Assembly (NCBI GenBank): GCA_947455015.1 | Contig: CANGMY010000089.1 | Span: forward strand, 1-6,433 | DNA from: Microthrixaceae bacterium | GTDB taxonomy: Bacteria > Actinomycetota > Acidimicrobiia > Acidimicrobiales > Acidimicrobilacustridaceae | Direction of reading: 5' to 3' | DNA: 6,433 nt | Shown: positions 1 through 5,485 of the stretch, one piece after another | Layout: each line of letters opens with the position of its first letter | Numbering within the stretch: the first letter of the stretch is position 1 | Program-made: the position numbers and the translations under genes | The notes under the pieces: model-generated | Seen by the model: the letters and a program-made list of their open reading frames with translations, nothing else | Told to the model about the DNA's origin: nothing | Databases searched by the model: none

Positions 1-770
1 ATCGAGGCGTACGAAAGTCCAGTTGCCTTGGCGTCGGAAAGATCGACGTAGCCAATTGCTCCGGGGGTGTCCTTGATGATCTGAGCCACACCAGCGTTGC
101 CCTTGCCAGCCTGAGCGGCGGGCCATGCGACGGTGTCGCCAGCAGCGATGGTGAAGTCGGTGGGATCAGCAGCGGCGAGGAACTTCGAGAAGTTGGAGGT
201 CGTGCCTGAGCCATCGGAACGGACAGCAACCGTGATCTTGGTGCTCGGAAGCGTCACGCCTGAGTTGTCCGCAGCGATTGCCGGGTCATTCCAGGTGGTG
301 ATCTTGCCCATGAAGATCTGCGCAAGCGTGGTGGCGGAGAGGTTGATGCTCTTCACGCCTGAGAGGTTGTAGGAAACCGTGATGGGAGCCGCAACCGTCG
401 GGAAGTAGAGGAACGGGCCCTTGAACGTGGCCTTGTCCGCATCGCTCACGAGGCTGTCGGAACCAGCCCAGTCGGAGGTGCCAGCGGCGAGATCCTTCTT
501 GCCCTGACCCGAACCGACGGCGTTGTAGTTCACGGTCACTCCAGCGGCGACCTTTTTGAATCCAGCAATGGTCTCTTCGTAGAACGCCTTCGGGAAGGTT
601 GCACCCGAGCCGTTGAGGGTTCCCGTAAGGGACTTGTAATCGAATTTCGACGCCGCACTGGTCGTGGTCGACGAGGAATCCGACGAGCTCTTGCCACAAG
701 CGCCGGCAACAAGACCGACAGCGACGAGAACTGCGAGAAGCCAAGCAAGGCTCCGCTTAGATGAACGCAA
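1..770 (-). CDS. pstS: PstS, phosphate ABC transporter substrate-binding lipoprotein (C-terminus beyond window)
   Basis: This is the phosphate-binding subunit of the high-affinity PstSCAB importer, anchored outside the membrane. Reading the minus strand gives 256 codons before the left edge; family members are usually about 350-380 residues, so roughly a third is missing. The start is TTG at 770-768, seven bases after an AGGGAG ribosome site; the frame has an in-frame stop at 863-861 and no ATG between. Residues 1-25 form a lipoprotein signal: RSSKR, a hydrophobic stretch, then AGAC with the lipidated Cys25. A Ser/Thr-rich linker follows (28-41). The phosphate-contact loops are recognisable: NGSGATFP (53-60), AVGSGQG (84-90), DWAGSD (100-105), then IFMGKITTWND (152-162) and RSDGSGTTSNF (184-194). 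A PHO box lies upstream. The gene lies downstream of arsR on the same strand, but the 139-base gap holding its own PHO box suggests separate transcription. Family identity is very secure. Confidence 0.96.
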   Translation of the reverse strand, partial: MRSSKRSLAWLLAVLVAVGLVAGACGKSSSDSSSTTTSAASKFDYKSLTGTLNGSGATFPKAFYEETIAGFKKVAAGVTVNYNAVGSGQGKKDLAAGTSDWAGSDSLVSDADKATFKGPFLYFPTVAAPITVSYNLSGVKSINLSATTLAQIFMGKITTWNDPAIAADNSGVTLPSTKITVAVRSDGSGTTSNFSKFLAAADPTDFTIAAGDTVAWPAAQAGKGNAGVAQIIKDTPGAIGYVDLSDAKATGLSYAS

Positions 771-863
771 GGTAACTCTCCCTGTAACAGATGATGGCGG
801 CGAGCCCGATCGGACTGCCGAGAGGCACCGTAAGGAAGCAAAGTGAAGGGATCTGGCCCGTCA

Positions 864-881
864 GGTGTACAGGAGGTGAAC
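864..881 (-). promoter_or_regulatory. PHO box (PhoP-type direct repeat) upstream of pstS
   Basis: Read on the minus strand, the site is GTTCACC (881-875), four bases, then GTACACC (870-864). These are two 7-base units in direct repeat with 11-base periodicity. It matches the GTTCACC-type PHO box bound by PhoP of the PhoR-PhoP system in Streptomyces and relatives (family knowledge). It stands 94 bases upstream of the pstS start, in the right orientation. A possible -10 (TACGGT, 832-827) lies about 31 bases downstream, which is rather far, so the exact promoter is uncertain. It implies induction of pstS by phosphate limitation. Confidence 0.7.
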
Positions 882-909
882 GGAAAGGGAAATCCTGCCA
901 TTATGCGAT

Positions 910-1254
910 TCAGCGCAACCGGGCAGCAACTGCATCGAGCCGTTCACGCGTCGCCGAGTACCAAACCCAGACCCCACGCTTCTCGCGCTCAACAAGTCCA
1001 GCCTCGAAAAGGATTTTGAGGTGATGACTCACTGTTGGTTGAGATTTCCCAATTGGCGTGACGAGATCACAGGCGCAGACCTCACCATCGGGAGCGGAAC
1101 TAATGATTGAGAGCAGCCGAAGTCTCACAGGATCGGACAGGGCAGCAAACACCGCGGCAAGTTCCTCGGCGTCGCGTTCGCTTAATGGGACATCGCGAGT
1201 GGTTCCGCAACACACCTTTGTGACGGAATTGGTTTTCGCGCTTTTCGCCGACAT
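910..1254 (-). CDS. arsR: ArsR/SmtB-family arsenic-responsive transcriptional repressor
   Basis: This is a 114-residue winged-helix repressor, normal in length for the ArsR/SmtB family, which leaves its operator when it binds As(III) or a related metal. Residues 29-55 form the first helices (FAALSDPVRLRLL at 36-48 is the family signature). The helix-turn-helix recognition region is KSQPTVSHHLKIL (70-82), followed by the wing EREKRGVWVWYS (89-100). Candidate metal ligands are Cys15-Cys16 at the N-terminus and Cys60/Cys62 in VCACDL. Corynebacterium glutamicum ArsR uses Cys15, Cys16 and Cys55, so the same type of site is inferred. The ATG at 1254-1252 follows a good ribosome site, GAGGTGA (1267-1261), at six bases spacing. 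The gene is divergent from the arsenic operon and shares a palindromic operator with it, so autoregulation is likely. Sensing of cadmium or antimony instead of arsenic cannot be excluded. Confidence 0.93.
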   Translation of the reverse strand: MSAKSAKTNSVTKVCCGTTRDVPLSERDAEELAAVFAALSDPVRLRLLSIISSAPDGEVCACDLVTPIGKSQPTVSHHLKILFEAGLVEREKRGVWVWYSATRERLDAVAARLR

Positions 1255-1272
1255 GCCACATCACCTCAAAAT

Positions 1273-1296
1273 GGATATTGACAACTGTCAATATCC
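1273..1296. promoter_or_regulatory. Palindromic ArsR operator overlapping the arsI -35 box
   Basis: GGATATTGACA (1273-1283), the two-base spacer AC, and TGTCAATATCC (1286-1296) form an inverted repeat with 11 matched bases per arm and no mismatch. Size and symmetry suit a dimeric ArsR/SmtB repressor. It sits between the divergent arsR and arsI genes and covers the -35 hexamer of the plus-strand promoter, so bound repressor would block RNA polymerase. Assignment to ArsR is inferred from position. Confidence 0.85.
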
Positions 1297-1306
1297 TAGC
1301 GATAGT
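1278..1306 (+). promoter_or_regulatory. Sigma-70-type promoter of the arsI-aqp-arsC operon
   Basis: The -35 box TTGACA (1278-1283) matches the consensus exactly. A 17-base spacer leads to GATAGT (1301-1306), which matches four of six bases of the -10 consensus. Transcription would begin near 1313, about 43 bases before the arsI ATG. The -35 lies within the palindromic operator. Confidence 0.72.
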
Positions 1307-1307
1307 A

Positions 1308-1329
1308 CGTATCGACGGCTATCAATACG
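1308..1329. repeat. Imperfect inverted repeat, possible second regulatory site
   Basis: CGTATCGA (1308-1315) pairs with TCAATACG (1322-1329) with one mismatch inside the arms. An overlapping short repeat, CGATA (1300-1304) with TATCG (1310-1314), covers the -10 region. Together they fill the start-site and leader region of the arsI transcript. They could be a weaker second repressor site or a leader hairpin; they do not share the ATTGACA core of the main operator exactly. Confidence 0.35.
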
Positions 1330-1355
1330 TTGAACATCCGAAAATGAGGAGCCCA

Positions 1356-1817
1356 ATGGCCAGAGTCCAGCTTGCACTCAACGTGACTGACATCAACCAA
1401 GCGATCGCGTTCTATTCGAAAATGTTCAACACCGAACCCGCCAAGGTGCGCGAGGGCTACGCAAATTTCGCCATCGTCGATCCTCCCCTCAAGCTCGTGC
1501 TCATCGAGAATGCTGCGGATCAACGACTCAACCACCTCGGCATCGAGGTTGAGTCTACGGACGAGGTTGCTGAAGCGACGCAACGATTCGATGCAATCGG
1601 CTTCGCCACCGACGTTGAGGAACAGACGACGTGTTGTTACGCCACTCAAGACAAGGTTTGGGTTCGTGACCCCGACGATGCTCGGTGGGAGGTCTATACC
1701 GTGCTCTCCGATTCAGTTGTCTTCGGAAGCGCCCCGGTTGATGGAGGCGATGTGTGTTGCGCCACCACTCCCGCAATCGAATCTGTTTCACTCACGTCAA
1801 AGCCCGGTTGTTGTTGA
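1356..1817 (+). CDS. arsI: ArsI/CadI-family vicinal oxygen chelate metalloenzyme (organoarsenical C-As lyase-like)
   Basis: This is a 153-residue glyoxalase/bleomycin-resistance-fold protein. It closely resembles actinobacterial CadI (cadmium-induced) and the ArsI C-As lyases, Fe(II) dioxygenases that cleave trivalent methylarsenicals to As(III). Seen here: N-terminal VQLALNV (4-10), the GYANFAIVDPPLKLVL core (34-49), LNHLGIEVEST (58-68) and the vicinal pair TCCYATQDKVWV (92-103), then WEVYTVL (111-117). By family alignment the likely metal ligands are Gln5, His60 and Glu112, and Cys93-Cys94 would hold the arsenical. Two further Cys pairs occur at 134-135 and at the very C-terminus (152-153). 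I chose ATG 1356, preceded by GAGGAG (1346-1351); an in-frame ATG at 1344 would overlap that site. It is the first gene of the operon, and its stop overlaps the next start. Substrate (methylarsenical or cadmium) is not proven. Confidence 0.88.
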   Translation: MARVQLALNVTDINQAIAFYSKMFNTEPAKVREGYANFAIVDPPLKLVLIENAADQRLNHLGIEVESTDEVAEATQRFDAIGFATDVEEQTTCCYATQDKVWVRDPDDARWEVYTVLSDSVVFGSAPVDGGDVCCATTPAIESVSLTSKPGCC

Positions 1818-2521
1818 TGTCGCCGCTACTCCGCAAGTGCGCGGCCGAATTTCTCGGCTCCGCGTTTCTCATCGCCACGGTGATTGGTTCGGGCATCATG
1901 GCCACAAACCTCACCGACAACGTCGCCCTTCAATTGCTGTGCAACACCGGAGCAACTGCAGGCGCACTAGTTGCCCTCATCGCCGCATTCGGATCAGTTT
2001 CCGGCGCTCACTTCAACCCAGTGGTAACGATTGCTGACCGTGTATTCAAAGGAATGCCGACACGCGAGGTACTGCCCTACATCGCCTCTCAAATCCTCGG
2101 AATGGTTGCTGGCGTCATAGTTGCGAACCTCATGTTCGGCCTCGCTGCAATCAATCTCTCGACCAAGACACGCACGGGCGGCGGACTCTGGCTCGGCGAA
2201 ATCGTGGCGACGCTTGGACTCCTCCTCGTGATCTTCGGCGTCGTTCGATCGGGAAAATCGACCCTCGCCCCATTTGTCGTTGCGGGTTACATCACCGCGG
2301 CCTACTTCTTCACCTCATCGACAAGTTTCGCTAATCCGGCCATCACTATTGGTCGCTCTCTTTCCAACTCCTTCGCTGGTATCGCCCCAAAATCGGCACC
2401 CGGCTTCATCATCGCCCAGTTCGTCGGTATGGCCCTTGCGCTCATCGCAATTCGTATCGTGTTTCCCGATGCTGATGAGTTTGCCGATGAACTGCTCATG
2501 TACCACGAGGAAGACAAGTGA
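1817..2521 (+). CDS. Aquaporin-like (MIP family) channel, AqpS-type, in an arsenic operon
   Basis: This 234-residue membrane protein of the major intrinsic protein family has about six hydrophobic segments (roughly 8-30, 40-60, 87-110, 126-143, 151-168, 196-216). It carries the two half-helix motifs: GAHFNPVV (63-70) and FANPAI (171-176). The first is NPV rather than NPA. After the second NPA the usual selectivity-filter Arg is Ile176, a change that should widen or lower the polarity of the pore. Sinorhizobium AqpS, encoded beside arsR and arsC, also lacks that Arg and passes As(III) (family knowledge). I infer that this channel lets arsenite, or methylated arsenic, diffuse out. The start ATG 1817 shares its A with the arsI stop (TGATG) and has no clear ribosome site, so translation is probably coupled. 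An earlier in-frame start at 1754 would overlap arsI by 64 bases and is not preferred. The C-terminal tail is acidic. Confidence 0.88.
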   Translation: MSPLLRKCAAEFLGSAFLIATVIGSGIMATNLTDNVALQLLCNTGATAGALVALIAAFGSVSGAHFNPVVTIADRVFKGMPTREVLPYIASQILGMVAGVIVANLMFGLAAINLSTKTRTGGGLWLGEIVATLGLLLVIFGVVRSGKSTLAPFVVAGYITAAYFFTSSTSFANPAITIGRSLSNSFAGIAPKSAPGFIIAQFVGMALALIAIRIVFPDADEFADELLMYHEEDK

Positions 2522-2928
2522 CAACAACCAACCCCACCGTGCTGTTTGTGTGCGTGCACAACGCCGGCCGATCGCAAATGGCTGCTGGCTTTCTCGACCA
2601 TCTCGCCGGCGATCGCATAGAGGTGCTTTCCGCTGGAAGTGCGCCGGCGAACACGCTTAACCCCGCTGTCATCGAAGCCATGAGCGAGGTCGGCATCGAC
2701 CTCGTTGAACGCGGCGCGCACCCAAAGATTCTCGATGCCGAAGTTGTTGAACGTTGCGATGTCGTCATCACGATGGGTTGTGGCGATAACTGCCCGTTCT
2801 TTCCGGGAGTTCGCTATCTCGACTGGGTACTCGAAGATCCCGCCGGCCAAGGCGTCGAAGCGGTGCGACCAATTCGCGACGAAATCGAACGACGAGTTCG
2901 CGAGCTCATCGCCGAACTCACTGCCTAA
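2518..2928 (+). CDS. arsC: Arsenate reductase, low-molecular-weight phosphatase type
   Basis: This 136-residue cytosolic enzyme reduces As(V) to As(III). The anion-binding loop CVHNAGRSQ (12-20) is the CX5R active site with nucleophile Cys12 and Arg18. SAGSAP (38-43), HPK (68-70), TMGCGDNCP (85-93) and LDWVLEDPAGQG (101-112) are typical of actinobacterial ArsC. The Asp of EDPAG (D107) is the expected general acid. Cys80, Cys88 and Cys92 are extra candidates for a thiol relay. The reductant could therefore be thioredoxin (three-Cys relay) or mycothiol/mycoredoxin as in Corynebacterium ArsC1/2; the sequence alone does not decide. The GTG start at 2518 overlaps the channel gene's stop (GTGA, four bases) and follows GAGGA (2507-2511) at six bases. 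It is the last gene of the operon, converging on the Nudix gene. Confidence 0.93.
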   Translation: MTTTNPTVLFVCVHNAGRSQMAAGFLDHLAGDRIEVLSAGSAPANTLNPAVIEAMSEVGIDLVERGAHPKILDAEVVERCDVVITMGCGDNCPFFPGVRYLDWVLEDPAGQGVEAVRPIRDEIERRVRELIAELTA

Positions 2929-2940
2929 CAGCGCGCTGTT
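2927..2940. terminator. Short palindrome between convergent genes, possible bidirectional terminator
   Basis: AACAGCGCGCTGTT is a perfect 14-base palindrome. It overlaps the arsC TAA (2926-2928) on one side and touches the Nudix TAA (complement of 2940-2942) on the other. As RNA it gives a five-pair stem with a CGCG loop on either strand. There is only a TTT run on the plus strand, so terminator strength is doubtful. Confidence 0.35.
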
Positions 2941-3380
2941 TACTCGTCGTGTCCGAGCGAAAGAAACGCCGATAACACGTCGACATCGTGATCGTAGGTG
3001 AGGCGCTCCCCCGCTTCAATCGCACTCACCCACTCAAGCGCATCAACTTCGTCGTTCGCCTCAAACAAACCAGAGTTGATCTGCATCACCCAGTAGCGCA
3101 CGATTTTCGAGCGGTCTTTGTGGTCGCGGTAGGTCACCGAGGGCAATTCGTCGCCCAGTTCGCAATCAAAACCGGTCTCTTCGAGCACCTCACGACGCGC
3201 AGTCTGTTCGTCCGTTTCGCCCGACTCGGCTTTACCCTTCGGAAAGGTCCAGTCGTCATAGCGAGGACGATGCACAATCACGATCTCTGGATCTGTGAGT
3301 GCACCCCGGTAGATCACGCCACCGGCGGCACGCACTTCGAACGACTCGTCGCCGCTCGCAATCTTCTTACGCTCCGCCAT
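2940..3380 (-). CDS. Nudix hydrolase (MutT-like), linked to ppk1
   Basis: This 146-residue protein hydrolyses a nucleoside diphosphate linked to another group X. The Nudix box is complete at residues 49-71: Gly49, Glu55, then REVLEETGF (63-71), with Glu64, Glu67 and Glu68 as the Mg2+ ligands. The N-terminal part has AAGGVIYR (18-25) and HRPRYDDWTFPKGK (37-50), as in diadenosine polyphosphate/8-oxo-dGTP-type enzymes. The start ATG (3380-3378) lies six bases after the ppk1 stop and has no strong ribosome site, so translation is probably coupled to ppk1. In Mycobacterium, MutT1 is also encoded next to ppk1 but carries an extra C-terminal histidine-phosphatase domain; this protein stops after the Nudix domain. 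Plausible substrates are oxidised nucleotides, ApnA or related polyphosphate compounds. Family certain, substrate unknown. Confidence 0.92.
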   Translation of the reverse strand: MAERKKIASGDESFEVRAAGGVIYRGALTDPEIVIVHRPRYDDWTFPKGKAESGETDEQTARREVLEETGFDCELGDELPSVTYRDHKDRSKIVRYWVMQINSGLFEANDEVDALEWVSAIEAGERLTYDHDVDVLSAFLSLGHDE

Positions 3381-3386
3381 TCAGAC

Positions 3387-5483
3387 TCAGACGCGACGTT
3401 CGAGAGCAATCGCCTCGAAGCGCTGATGTGTGTCGAACCGATCGGCTCCGAGAACTCGGCTCCAGGTTGTATCCGGCCCCAGCGCCCACGCGAGTCGATC
3501 ATCTTCAAGATTGACCGCAAGGATCTCGTGCAGACGAGCCTGCAGCATTGGGTCTTCGACAGGCACAAGCGCTTCAACACGACGATCAAGGTTTCGAGGC
3601 ATGAGATCGGCAGAACCGATGTAATACACAGGCCCACCATCGGCACCGTGTTTGAAGTAATAGATGCGTGAATGTTCGAGATAACGACCCACGATTGAGC
3701 GCACATGGATGTTCTCTGACAAGCCTGGAACGCTAGGCCGCAAGCAGCAAATACCGCGAACAATGAGATCGACACGGGTACCGGCCTGCGACGCGGCGTA
3801 CAGCGAGTCGATAAGTGCGGCGTCCACAAGGCTGTTCATCTTGAGAACGATGTGACCATCAGGACCCAGCGCTGCTTCGTTCGCAATGAGTTCGGTGATT
3901 CCGGGACGAATCGTGGTCGGAGAAATCAAGAGCTTTGAAAATTCAGGATCGCGCGCAAAGCCAGTAAGCAGATTGAACAACTGCGTGAGGTCAGAACCAA
4001 CCGCCGGGTCGGCGGTAAGGAGGCCCACGTCTTCATAGAGGCGCGCTGTCTTTGGGTTGTAGTTGCCGGTTCCGATATGGCAGTACCGACGAATGCCATC
4101 GTGCTCCTCACGCACCACAAGCGTGGTCTTGGTGTGGATCTTCAGGCCCATGAGCCCGTAGATCACGTGAACGCCAGCTTTTTCCAGTTCCTTCGCCCAA
4201 CCGATGTTCTTCTTTTCGTCGAATCGAGCTTTCAGTTCGACAAGAGCGGCAACCTGCTTGCCGCGCTCAGCAGCACGAACGAGTGACTTAATAATCGAGG
4301 TGTCAGACGACGTGCGATACAGCGTGAGTTTGATCGCCAGAACAGCGGGATCGACCGAGGCCTGACGAATGAACTCTTCGACCGACGTTGAAAACGATTC
4401 GTACGGGTGATGCATCAGTACATCGCGATCGCGAATGACCGAAAACATGTCGACCGGTTCGTCAGGGTCGGTGCTCGACAACCGCGGCTGGGTAATCGGT
4501 GCCCACGGTTCATCTTTGAGATCGGGACGATCGAGGCTCATCAACCCAAAGAGGCCACCCAAATCGATTGGGCCTGAGAACGTGTAGATGTCTGCAGCAT
4601 CGAGATCGAGTTCTTCGGTGAGAAGTTCGAGAATCTCTCGAGAAACATTTGCGTCGATCTCGAGCCGAACAGCGCGACCGAAACGACGTCGACGAAGTTC
4701 GAGTTCAATCGTTTCGAGAAGATCGTCGGCATCTTCTTCTTCCACCGTGAGGTCAGCATTACGAGTGACTCGAAACGCGTAATGCGTTCCTGGCTCCATA
4801 CCCGGGAACAACACGTCGAGATGCGATGCGATGACCTGTTCCAGCGGGATGAAGCGCTCGCCGTCGGGCATGACCACAAAGCGCGGAAGAAGGTTCGGGA
4901 CCTTGACGCGCGCAAAGCGATGCTCGCCCGTCACTGGGTCATTGACGACCACAGCAAGATTCAGCGAGAGGTCGGAAATGTACGGAAACGGATGGCCAGG
5001 ATCGACGGCCAGCGGCGTAAGAACGGGGAAGATGCGCTCTTCGAACACCGTGTCGAGATAGGCACGGTCGTCGTCGTCGAGATCGTCGTACGAAGAGAAA
5101 ACAATGCCGACACCGGCAAGTTCTGGAACAAGATCGTTGAGGAAGACGCCCTCTGCCGTCGCAACAAGTGCCGCAAGCCGCTCGCGGATTTCACGCAATT
5201 GCTGCGCAGCCGTTCGACCGTCGGCAGTTTGCTTGCCAAGACCGGCAGCGACCTGATCTTTCAAACCTGCAATGCGCACCTGAAAGAATTCATCGAGGTT
5301 CTGAGAAAAGATCGCAACGAACTTTGCTCGTTCGAGAAGTGGAACATCAGGGTTCGACGCAAGCGCAAGAACGCGCGCGTCGAAATCGAGCCATGAAAGT
5401 TCTCGGTTGATGAAGCGCTCGGGCGACGCCGCCAGTTCGGCGGGCGTGAGGTGCACCACCGGTCGTGACAGGCCGAGCGACAT
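3387..5483 (-). CDS. ppk1: Polyphosphate kinase 1
   Basis: PPK1 reversibly transfers the terminal phosphate of ATP to growing inorganic polyphosphate. At 698 residues it is full length. Domains run N (RFINRELSWLDFDARVL, 23-39), head (about 120-320), and the two C-terminal phospholipase-D-like domains (about 345-520 and 525-690). The autophosphorylated histidine is His450 in GLKIHTK (446-452). Arg390 in LTLYR and Arg420 in KARFDE match the Mg2+/phosphate-binding arginines. CHIGTGNYNP (468-477) and YLEHSRIYYF (601-610, with His604) complete the active site. All expected motifs are intact. The ATG at 5483-5481 follows GGAAG (5495-5491) at seven bases. The gene starts two bases after the preceding small gene stops and ends six bases before the Nudix gene, indicating one transcript. 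No PHO box is evident immediately in front of it. Confidence 0.97.
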   Translation of the reverse strand: MSLGLSRPVVHLTPAELAASPERFINRELSWLDFDARVLALASNPDVPLLERAKFVAIFSQNLDEFFQVRIAGLKDQVAAGLGKQTADGRTAAQQLREIRERLAALVATAEGVFLNDLVPELAGVGIVFSSYDDLDDDDRAYLDTVFEERIFPVLTPLAVDPGHPFPYISDLSLNLAVVVNDPVTGEHRFARVKVPNLLPRFVVMPDGERFIPLEQVIASHLDVLFPGMEPGTHYAFRVTRNADLTVEEEDADDLLETIELELRRRRFGRAVRLEIDANVSREILELLTEELDLDAADIYTFSGPIDLGGLFGLMSLDRPDLKDEPWAPITQPRLSSTDPDEPVDMFSVIRDRDVLMHHPYESFSTSVEEFIRQASVDPAVLAIKLTLYRTSSDTSIIKSLVRAAERGKQVAALVELKARFDEKKNIGWAKELEKAGVHVIYGLMGLKIHTKTTLVVREEHDGIRRYCHIGTGNYNPKTARLYEDVGLLTADPAVGSDLTQLFNLLTGFARDPEFSKLLISPTTIRPGITELIANEAALGPDGHIVLKMNSLVDAALIDSLYAASQAGTRVDLIVRGICCLRPSVPGLSENIHVRSIVGRYLEHSRIYYFKHGADGGPVYYIGSADLMPRNLDRRVEALVPVEDPMLQARLHEILAVNLEDDRLAWALGPDTTWSRVLGADRFDTHQRFEAIALERRV

Positions 5484-5485
5484 GT

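Noticed and set aside
286..901. Two minus-strand open frames (286-744 and 536-901) overlapping pstS
   Set aside because: The true pstS frame reads through here with lipobox and phosphate-binding loops; these are other frames of the same strand with Arg/Ser-rich products.
1278..1355. Longer arsI start at 1278 or 1344
   Set aside because: 1278 lies in the operator and -35 box, upstream of the predicted transcript start; 1344 overlaps the ribosome site used for 1356.
1754..1816. Longer N-terminus for the channel gene, starting at 1754
   Set aside because: It would overlap arsI by 64 bases and add a non-family extension; ATG 1817 gives the usual start just before the first membrane segment and a typical 1-base overlap.
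2302..2850. Minus-strand open frame of 182 codons under the channel gene and arsC
   Set aside because: It is the complement of two well-conserved plus-strand genes and has no recognisable domain.
2988..3671. Plus-strand open frame of 227 codons across the Nudix gene and the end of ppk1
   Set aside because: Both genes on the other strand have intact family motifs; this frame is their complement.
4782..5396. Plus-strand open frame of 204 codons inside ppk1
   Set aside because: It is antisense to the fully conserved ppk1 coding sequence and its product resembles no family; such frames are expected opposite GC-rich genes.
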